From: Deltaproteobacteria bacterium
Lineage (GTDB): Bacteria; Myxococcota_A; UBA9042; DTJE01
Direction: 5' to 3'
DNA: 10,706 nucleotides
NCBI GenBank assembly: GCA_013151875.1
Contig: JAADHL010000130.1
Span: forward strand, 1 to 10,706
Each line of letters opens with the position of its first letter. Position 1 is the stretch's first letter. This document shows positions 4,869 to 10,706 of this stretch, piece by piece. A program made the translations under genes and the position numbers. The notes under the pieces are model-generated. The model was not told where the DNA came from. It made no database searches and saw nothing but the letters and a program-made list of their open reading frames with translations.

Positions 4869-7616
4869 ATGAAGGTGTTGGGAAGCCCCCTGCTGATTGC
4901 GGCAGTTGCTCTGCTTGGTGGCGCCTCATGCGGGAACGGAGGGGGTGGCGGACTTCCGGACACAGGCAGCCAGGATGCCGGCAAGGACTTGGCGGCGGAC
5001 ATTCCGATGGTCTTTGACTCAGGGCCGGAAGACCCGGCTGGGATCGACATCGTTTTCAGTGATCCGCCACAGGAGTTCTTTGATGTGGACGTCCAGACAC
5101 TCGACGGCAGCGACGAGGTCACTGATGCCTCCGACGCCGGCGACGTCGGCGATGCGGGCTGTAAAGGCGGATATAAGTGTCCGTGCGCGAAAAACGAGGA
5201 CTGCGCTTCCGGCATGTGTATCCTCACCACCGGCGGAAACGTCTGCACTCGGTTCTGCATGGAGGAGGGCGACTGCCCGATGGGGTGGTCCTGCCGCCAG
5301 TACAATGTCTCGGCGGACATCCTGTACGCATGTCTTCCGAATCAGCCGGTGTTGTGCCTGCCCTGCGCGGCCGATTCGGACTGCGACTACCTGGGATTCA
5401 CGCCTGGCGAAAACCGTTGCGTGCAATACGATGAGGGAAAGGGGAGCTTCTGCGCCGGTCCCTGCGAAAACGACAAGCCGTGTCCCGATGGTTACGACTG
5501 TCTGGACGTGGACGGCGTCCTTCAGTGCGTGGCAAAAAGCGGTGACTGCTACTGCTCGGCCCTGGCGGCCCAATACCACATGGAAACGCCGTGCCAGGAG
5601 TCCAATGACTTCGGGCAGTGCGTGGGCTTGCGAACATGCCTTGCCGAGGGCGCAATGCCCGCATGCGACGCCTCGACACCCGCTGCCGAGACCTGTGACG
5701 CGCAGGACAATGACTGTGATGGGCTCACGGACGAGATCGACGCCCTGGGGGAACTGAGCTGCGGCAAGGGTCCATGCGCCCACACCGTACCCGCCTGCAC
5801 GGACGGCAAAACCAACATTTGCGACCCAATGGCCGGGTCCCAGCCGGAAACCTGCAACGGCTTGGATGATGACTGCGACGGGTCCACGGACGAGGGTTTC
5901 ATGGATTTGGACCAGGACGGAAAGGCGGATTGCGTGGACCCCGACGACGACAATGACGGCGTGCCGGACGACGGCAACGGCAGTGGCAATCCGACTGACG
6001 CGCCCTGCCCTCCCGGTGCAAGCACGGGCTGCGACGACAACTGCCCCCTGGTGATCAATGCCGATCAGGCCGACCTGGACCTGGATGGAAAGGGTGACGC
6101 GTGCGACCCGGACCGGGACGGTGACGGGTACGCTTCGACCGGTGTGGGCGGCGGCGACTGCGATGACGGCGACGCTGCCATCAACCCGGGGGCCCTGGAG
6201 GGGGCCGCTTATTCCGCCGCGCGATGCGACGGTTTGGACAACGATTGCGATGGTTCCACGGACGAGGGCTACGGCAACGCGGACCAGGACGGCCAGGCAG
6301 ACTGCGTGGACCCCGATGACGACAACGACGGCATCCTGGACGACGGCAACGCAAGCGGCAAGGAAGGGGATGCCCCATGCATGGGGGGAGCGGTCGTCGG
6401 ATGCGACGACAACTGCCCTGTGGTCTATAACCCCGGCCAGACCGACACGGACGGCGACGGAACGGGTGATGCGTGCGAGTCCGACACGGACAACGACGGC
6501 TGGCCGGACGCCAATGACAACTGCCCGGCGGTCTTCAACCCGAAACAGGTCAACACGGACGGGGCCAACGACGGTGGGGACGCATGCGACCTCGACGACG
6601 ACAACGACGGGGACCCCGACGCCACGGACTGTGAGCCCACGAACCCCATGGTGTCGTCCAAGACGGTCGAGTCCTGCAACGGCAAGGATGACGACTGCGA
6701 CGGATACACGGACGAGGATTTCCCCGACACCGATGGGGACAAGACGGCCGATTGCATGGACGTGGATGACGACGACGATGGGATACTGGACGCCAAGGAC
6801 AACTGCCCGCTGGTCGACAACTTCGACCAGATCGACACGGACGGCGACAAACAAGGCGACGCATGCGACATCGACGATGACAATGACGGGATCCCGGACG
6901 TGAATGACAACTGCCCCACGGTCCCCAACCCTGACGCACTGGACACCGATGGCGACGGCAAGGGCGACGCCTGCGACGAGGATGACGACAACGACGGTCT
7001 GGACGACATCCAGGACAACTGCCCCGTGGACAAAAACCCCGGACAGGAGGACTTCGACGGGGATCTGATCGGGGATCCGTGCGACCCGGACCAGGACGGA
7101 GACGGCGTCGGGAACGACCTGGACACATGTCCCTGGCACGACGACAAAAAGGACGCGGACGGCGATGCCGTTCCCGAAGAGTGCGAGATATTCTTTGCCG
7201 GCCACGTGTGGCCGCCCAACGGTTCCGAGGGCACGATGGGTTCGCCTTTCAAGGTCTATATCCAGTTGTGGAAGGCCGGCGTGACGAACGCTGAAGGGCC
7301 GGCGCCGGACATCGAAGTCAAGGTCAGATATCGCATCGTTGGGGACTCGGTCTGGCAGGAGGGAACGGCCGCCTACAACAAGGACCTCTGGTTCACCGAC
7401 GACACCGGGTACACCGGGTACAACGAGGAACATGTGTTCCAGGTCCCGGCCCAGTTCACCGAGGGCGGGGGCGTCCTGGAGGTGGACTTTGAACCGATTG
7501 ACACCACGGGCGGTCCCGACCACGAACACGTTTACAACAACGGCCCCATCTACGATCAGGGATGGAAAGTGGGGCAGGCCAAGGCGGCCGCGCCGTTTAC
7601 GTATCCCTTGAAATAG
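4869..7616 (+). CDS. Acidic lipoprotein with Cys-rich, MopE-like and thrombospondin type 3 repeats
   Basis: Surface or periplasmic lipoprotein of 915 residues. A hydrophobic signal (LLIAAVALLGGAS) ends at Cys21, the probable lipidated residue, with Gly at +2. A low-complexity linker (22-97) precedes a Cys-rich region (98-270; CPCAKNEDCASGMC, CTRFCMEEGDCPMGWSC). Four MopE-type motifs with a C-x(6)-DCDG-x-TDE pattern lie near 275, 328, 453 and 603. Between and after them, to about 770, run thrombospondin type 3-like units (DNCP, DTDGDGKGDACD, DDDNDG), which in known proteins bind calcium through the aspartates. The end (773-915) is non-repetitive, beta-rich in appearance, and not recognised. 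A GAGG ribosome site lies 6 nt before the ATG. The next lipoprotein gene starts 9 bp after the stop, so an operon is likely. A structural, calcium-dependent surface role is inferred from the modules; no enzymatic motif is seen. Confidence 0.9.
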   Translation: MKVLGSPLLIAAVALLGGASCGNGGGGGLPDTGSQDAGKDLAADIPMVFDSGPEDPAGIDIVFSDPPQEFFDVDVQTLDGSDEVTDASDAGDVGDAGCKGGYKCPCAKNEDCASGMCILTTGGNVCTRFCMEEGDCPMGWSCRQYNVSADILYACLPNQPVLCLPCAADSDCDYLGFTPGENRCVQYDEGKGSFCAGPCENDKPCPDGYDCLDVDGVLQCVAKSGDCYCSALAAQYHMETPCQESNDFGQCVGLRTCLAEGAMPACDASTPAAETCDAQDNDCDGLTDEIDALGELSCGKGPCAHTVPACTDGKTNICDPMAGSQPETCNGLDDDCDGSTDEGFMDLDQDGKADCVDPDDDNDGVPDDGNGSGNPTDAPCPPGASTGCDDNCPLVINADQADLDLDGKGDACDPDRDGDGYASTGVGGGDCDDGDAAINPGALEGAAYSAARCDGLDNDCDGSTDEGYGNADQDGQADCVDPDDDNDGILDDGNASGKEGDAPCMGGAVVGCDDNCPVVYNPGQTDTDGDGTGDACESDTDNDGWPDANDNCPAVFNPKQVNTDGANDGGDACDLDDDNDGDPDATDCEPTNPMVSSKTVESCNGKDDDCDGYTDEDFPDTDGDKTADCMDVDDDDDGILDAKDNCPLVDNFDQIDTDGDKQGDACDIDDDNDGIPDVNDNCPTVPNPDALDTDGDGKGDACDEDDDNDGLDDIQDNCPVDKNPGQEDFDGDLIGDPCDPDQDGDGVGNDLDTCPWHDDKKDADGDAVPEECEIFFAGHVWPPNGSEGTMGSPFKVYIQLWKAGVTNAEGPAPDIEVKVRYRIVGDSVWQEGTAAYNKDLWFTDDTGYTGYNEEHVFQVPAQFTEGGGVLEVDFEPIDTTGGPDHEHVYNNGPIYDQGWKVGQAKAAAPFTYPLK
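5853..6131 (+). repeat. Internal duplication, copy 1
   Basis: Encodes residues 329-421 of the acidic lipoprotein: a MopE-type motif, then DQDGKADCVDPDDDNDG, a Gly/Asn spacer, a GCDDNCP unit and DGKGDACDPDRDGDG. It aligns without any gap to residues 453-545, about two thirds identical by eye, at an offset of 372 nt. Confidence 0.75.
6225..6503 (+). repeat. Internal duplication, copy 2
   Basis: Encodes residues 453-545 and repeats the module order of copy 1 (MopE-type motif, CVDPDDDNDG, spacer, GCDDNCP, DGTGDACESDTDNDG). A third, shortened relative begins near residue 603 and lacks the spacer, so the array seems to have grown by unequal duplication and trimming. Confidence 0.75.
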
Positions 7617-7625
7617 AGTGGTTCC

Positions 7626-9704
7626 ATGAATACGAACTGGGCGCTTGCGATTGTGGCGACGACGGCGCTGCTGTCCGGCTGCGGATCGGACAAAGGCATC
7701 ATTGACGGCAAAGACATCGTGCAGGATGCCGCCCGTGACGCCGCGCCGGAAGCCGTTGAAAAGCAGATACTGCCGACCGCCGGTTTTCTGGCAAGACAGG
7801 CCGAATATCTCGCGGTCTGCAGCGAGCACTCCGGGCCGGGCGAGGGGGGGATCCACGGGCAGGTGTGCCGCGTGGCGACCGGGCAGACCATGTACAACGA
7901 AGAGGCCCTCGAAGCGACCTTCCAGAAAATGGCGAACCGCGAGGACACCTCCGATTTCCACCTGGCCTCGCTGGTGCGGATGCTCTACCTGGACCGCGAC
8001 AAGGCCGCGCTGCCGGACGACATCAAACAGAAGGTGGTGAACACCGTCCTTGGCTTCAAGTACTGGCTGGACGAACCGGGCAAGGACAAGATGTGCTACT
8101 GGACCGAGAATCACCAGGGCCTTTACCACTCGGGGGAACTGCTGGCCGGGCAACTCTTCCTCGACAAGGTCTTCCCAAATTCGGGAATGACCGGCGCTCA
8201 GCACGTCGAACACGCAACGCCGATGGTCGTCCGCTGGCTGGACATGAGGGGCCGCTTCGGTTTCTCGGAGTGGCACTCCAACGTGTACTTCAACGAGGAC
8301 ATGCCCGCCCTTCTGAACCTGGCCGACTTCGCCGGGGACGAGGAGATCCGCACGAAGGCCGCCATGGTCCTGGACGTGATGGCGTTCGACATGCTGAACA
8401 ACTGCTACAAGGGGCTGTTCGCCACGGCGCACGGCCGCACCTACGACGGCAAGCTTCTGGAAAAGCTCAAGGACTCCACTACCGACGCGCTGTGGCTGAT
8501 GACAGGATTGGGCGAGCGGTCATCGACCGGCAATTTCACGGCCGCTTTCCTGGCCACGAGCCCCCGCTATGTGACACCCGGCATCCTGGAAAACGCCGCA
8601 GCAGCGGCAAGAAAAAACCACGAGCACAGGCAGCGTGACGGCATCGACGTGGCTGACGGGTCCAAGTGGGGCATCGGCTACACGGACGTGGACGACGTGG
8701 TGATATGGGCGGGCATGGCGGCCCTGGTCGCGCCCGATGTCATTGATGGGACCATGTCCATGCTGGACGACTTCGACCTGTGGGACGGTTTCCTGTTCGG
8801 GGACATACCCGACGAGTTCAAGGGACTGCTGAAGGGCATGACCGGCACCCCTCAGTTGAGGGAGTTCGCCGAGACCCTGGAGCCGCTTTCCAGGGGCATG
8901 GCCCTGGAGTCCATGAGCACCTACACCTTTCGAACCCCCGACTACCAGCTTTCGGGAGCCCAGGACTACAAGCCCGGAATGTGGGGGACTCAGACGCACA
9001 TATGGCAGGCCACGCTGGACAGGGACGCCTATGTTTTCACAACGTACCCTGGCGGTTTCGGGGACCTGGACGTAGGCGGCCTTGACTTCGCTGGACAGTG
9101 GGTCGGAGGTTGGCTCCCGCGCGCCACCTTGTACAGGAACGTGGCAGTGATCCGGTACGACCCAATCCCCGTGGAGGGCCTCGGCGACCTGATCGATCAG
9201 GACCATTCCCACGCCTTCTTTCCCAAGGGCCGATTTGATGATTTCGTTCAACAAGGCCGCTGGGTCATGGGCAGAAAGGGCGACGGGTATGTGGCGCTGT
9301 ATTCGGAAAACGAGCCCCACTGGTCCGACGACGTCGAGTACGAATTGATAGCCGACACCCACGAAAACACCTGGATAGTGGAAATGGGTTCAAAGAGCGG
9401 GAACGGATCGTTCGACACATTCGTGAAAGGGATCAAGGAATCAACCGTGGACATAGACGAAAAAGGGAACGTGTCCTACGAATCGCCGTCCCTGGGCAAG
9501 GTGGAAGTCGCGGCCGAAGGGCCCATGAAGGTCGCGGGCAAGGCGGTGGACCTCGGGCCTTATCCCAGGTGGGACAACGCCTGGGCGCACCAGGAATTCG
9601 GCACGGACGTGACTGTCATCCAGTACGGCGGCGAAACACTGGAACTGGATTTCGATAAAGGGACCCGCAGGCTTTTCGCCCCCGCAACACCTGAAGGCCA
9701 ATGA
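7626..9704 (+). CDS. Uncharacterised lipoprotein, probable helical-toroid glycan-processing-like protein
   Basis: Protein of 692 residues. The signal LAIVATTALLSGC gives a classical lipobox with Cys19, so it should be lipid-anchored in the envelope. Residues about 45-400 look helical and carry conserved-looking aromatic and polar clusters: CYWTENHQGLYHSGELLAGQ (157-176), FSEWHSNVYFNEDM (213-226) and AHGRTYDGK (268-276). Such Asn-His-Gln, Trp-His and His-Gly-Arg-Thr-Tyr clusters on an alpha-toroid recall polysaccharide lyases and related glycan enzymes, and I recall similar unannotated actinobacterial proteins. The second half (about 440-690) is richer in beta-type sequence and could be the sandwich domain usually following such toroids. 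The catalytic assignment is inference; it may be a binding protein. The start at 7626 is 9 bp after the preceding stop with a weak GAGTGG ribosome site, so expression probably depends on the upstream gene. Confidence is high that it is a real lipoprotein gene and low on function. Confidence 0.75.
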   Translation: MNTNWALAIVATTALLSGCGSDKGIIDGKDIVQDAARDAAPEAVEKQILPTAGFLARQAEYLAVCSEHSGPGEGGIHGQVCRVATGQTMYNEEALEATFQKMANREDTSDFHLASLVRMLYLDRDKAALPDDIKQKVVNTVLGFKYWLDEPGKDKMCYWTENHQGLYHSGELLAGQLFLDKVFPNSGMTGAQHVEHATPMVVRWLDMRGRFGFSEWHSNVYFNEDMPALLNLADFAGDEEIRTKAAMVLDVMAFDMLNNCYKGLFATAHGRTYDGKLLEKLKDSTTDALWLMTGLGERSSTGNFTAAFLATSPRYVTPGILENAAAAARKNHEHRQRDGIDVADGSKWGIGYTDVDDVVIWAGMAALVAPDVIDGTMSMLDDFDLWDGFLFGDIPDEFKGLLKGMTGTPQLREFAETLEPLSRGMALESMSTYTFRTPDYQLSGAQDYKPGMWGTQTHIWQATLDRDAYVFTTYPGGFGDLDVGGLDFAGQWVGGWLPRATLYRNVAVIRYDPIPVEGLGDLIDQDHSHAFFPKGRFDDFVQQGRWVMGRKGDGYVALYSENEPHWSDDVEYELIADTHENTWIVEMGSKSGNGSFDTFVKGIKESTVDIDEKGNVSYESPSLGKVEVAAEGPMKVAGKAVDLGPYPRWDNAWAHQEFGTDVTVIQYGGETLELDFDKGTRRLFAPATPEGQ

Positions 9705-9775
9705 ACTCCGCTGTCGATTCATGCAACGTGAACACACCGCGGGTTTCTGGCACAATGGCCGGCAGGAGACATCTG

Positions 9776-10706
9776 ATGGCCGACACCCCGACCGCGCCGA
9801 AAAATCCGCGCAACACGACCGCAATAACCCGACATGCGCTCTGGTTCTTTTTTCTGGTTCTCTTTTTGTACCTGGCCGTGCAGGGGGGGCACATCTATTC
9901 GGGCGACGGGCTGATCATGCTTCGGGTCACTGAGGCCATGGTGGATCGATCCGAATTCGCCGTACGTCCCATTCAGGGATTCGAGGACTACGGCGTGATG
10001 AAAGGCCGCGATGGAAAGCGCTATGCCAAATACGGGATCGGGCTGTCCCTGGCGGGCATACCGCTCTATGTGGCGGGGGATGCGATCGGGCGCTCCATGA
10101 GCCCTGCCGACCTGCGCGCGTTTTCCTATCCCGATCTGCTGTACTACGATCGTGACGACACCCATGAGGTGATGACCGCGTTCATTACATCCCTGACCAA
10201 CCCGATCATCGTCGCGGGCCTTGGCGCCGTGCTGCTGGCGCTTCTGCTGCGACTCGGATTTCCGATGATTCCGGCATTCCTGGCGGCCCTGCTTTTTTCC
10301 CTGGGTTCCCCGGTCCCGTTCTTTGCAAAGACGTTCTTTTCGGAACCTTTGGCCGCGCTGGGGCTTCTGGGCTCGCTCTACTACCTGATCAGGTATCAAA
10401 AAAGACCGCTGTCACGCTATCTTGCGTATTCCGGCGCCGCTTTCGGGGTTGCCGTCCTTGCGCGAATCGCTTCCATCTTCGTCGTGCCCGCGCTGCTTGT
10501 TGCCCTGTGGCTCATCGCCAGGGAAGGAAAGCCAAAGAAAGGGGTCCTGACGGTCTTCGGTGTCTGGCTCGCCCCCACTGCCTTGTTCGGGGCCGTGGTC
10601 GCGGCCTACAATCAGATCAGGTTCCTGAATCCGTTCGAAACCGGCTACGGGTCGGAAGCCGGCCGTTTCACCAGTTCATTTTTCGAGGGCCTCTGTGGGC
10701 TGCTGG
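9776..10706 (+). CDS. GT-C-type glycosyltransferase-like multi-pass membrane protein, 3' end beyond the window
   Basis: The reading frame is open from the ATG at 9776 to the right edge, 310 codons, and ends mid-protein. A short polar N-terminus is followed by a first membrane helix (21-38). A first periplasmic loop carries SGDG (42-45), where GT-C enzymes place a catalytic acidic residue, and the KYGIGLSLAGIPLYVAGD segment (85-102). Further hydrophobic segments lie near 142-160, 164-180, 190-206, 216-247 and 258-279. The LNPFETGYGSEAGRF and FFEGLCGLL stretches (284-310) match a loop common in membrane glycosyltransferases that use polyprenyl-phosphate sugars. Such proteins act at the periplasmic face of the inner membrane; the acceptor and sugar are unknown. 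GGAG lies 7 nt before the ATG, supporting this start. The 71 bp upstream show no terminator hairpin, so it may be co-transcribed with the lipoproteins. Confidence 0.8.
   Translation, partial: MADTPTAPKNPRNTTAITRHALWFFFLVLFLYLAVQGGHIYSGDGLIMLRVTEAMVDRSEFAVRPIQGFEDYGVMKGRDGKRYAKYGIGLSLAGIPLYVAGDAIGRSMSPADLRAFSYPDLLYYDRDDTHEVMTAFITSLTNPIIVAGLGAVLLALLLRLGFPMIPAFLAALLFSLGSPVPFFAKTFFSEPLAALGLLGSLYYLIRYQKRPLSRYLAYSGAAFGVAVLARIASIFVVPALLVALWLIAREGKPKKGVLTVFGVWLAPTALFGAVVAAYNQIRFLNPFETGYGSEAGRFTSSFFEGLCGLL

Noticed and set aside
6058..6903. Plus-strand Thr/Arg-rich 281-codon frame within the repeat gene
   Set aside because: It is the shifted reading of the Asp-rich repeats (ACG/ACC/CGG-type codons), low complexity, and inside the lipoprotein frame.
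5853..7180. CRISPR-like or mobile repeat array
   Set aside because: The repeats are in-frame protein modules of unequal spacing with divergent DNA, not identical direct repeats with spacers.
5019..8432. A 1137-codon open frame on the minus strand across both lipoprotein genes
   Set aside because: It is the mirror of the Asp- and Gly-rich sense codons, giving a Val/His/Arg-rich product with no domain. It crosses two convincing plus-strand genes and has no family-like start. It reflects codon bias that removes stops from the complementary frame.
9719..10399. Minus-strand 226-codon open frame opposite the GT-C-like gene
   Set aside because: Gln/Arg-rich translation without domains; the plus strand has multiple membrane helices and a good ribosome site.

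Overview
The window looks like chromosomal DNA of a high-GC, Gram-negative, deltaproteobacterial-type organism, most plausibly Myxococcota or a related lineage. Three things support this. There is an outer-membrane beta-barrel gene preceded by a C-terminally anchored fibronectin-III protein, resembling the MXAN_2561/MXAN_2562 pair of Myxococcus. There is a lipoprotein built from Cys-rich, MopE-like and thrombospondin type 3 modules. Almost every other product is a cell-surface protein or a glycosyltransferase. No rRNA, tRNA, CRISPR array, insertion sequence or phage gene was seen. The taxonomic statement is inference from recalled family resemblance.

Minus-strand block, right to left. An aspartate-semialdehyde dehydrogenase gene (asd, 4763 down to 3752) is complete in content but has a one-base frameshift in a run of five G. 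After a 160-bp gap with a 14-bp perfect palindrome and a good sigma70-like promoter come four tightly packed genes: a secreted fibronectin-III protein with a CFI-box C-terminus and membrane anchor (3591-2356), an outer-membrane beta-barrel protein (2359-1655, start overlapping the previous stop), a family 2 glycosyltransferase (1639-845) and a family 4 glycosyltransferase (838 to beyond the left edge). The spacings (4-bp overlap, 15 bp, 6 bp) indicate one operon.

Plus-strand block. Diverging from asd across a 105-bp region are a 915-residue acidic lipoprotein with repeated calcium-binding-type motifs (4869-7616), a 692-residue lipoprotein resembling helical-toroid glycan-processing proteins (7626-9704), and the first 310 codons of a multi-pass GT-C type glycosyltransferase-like membrane protein (9776 to beyond the right edge). 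The first two are 9 bp apart and probably co-transcribed.

Overall this is an envelope locus: glycan-building enzymes on both flanks, an outer-membrane barrel with a co-translated anchored partner, and two lipoproteins, one perhaps acting on polysaccharide. asd is the only housekeeping metabolic gene. The most interesting items are the anchored-protein/barrel pair with its CFI-box tail, the uncharacterised 692-residue lipoprotein with its repeat-rich partner, and the asd frameshift. Nothing here can be called a new system from sequence alone.
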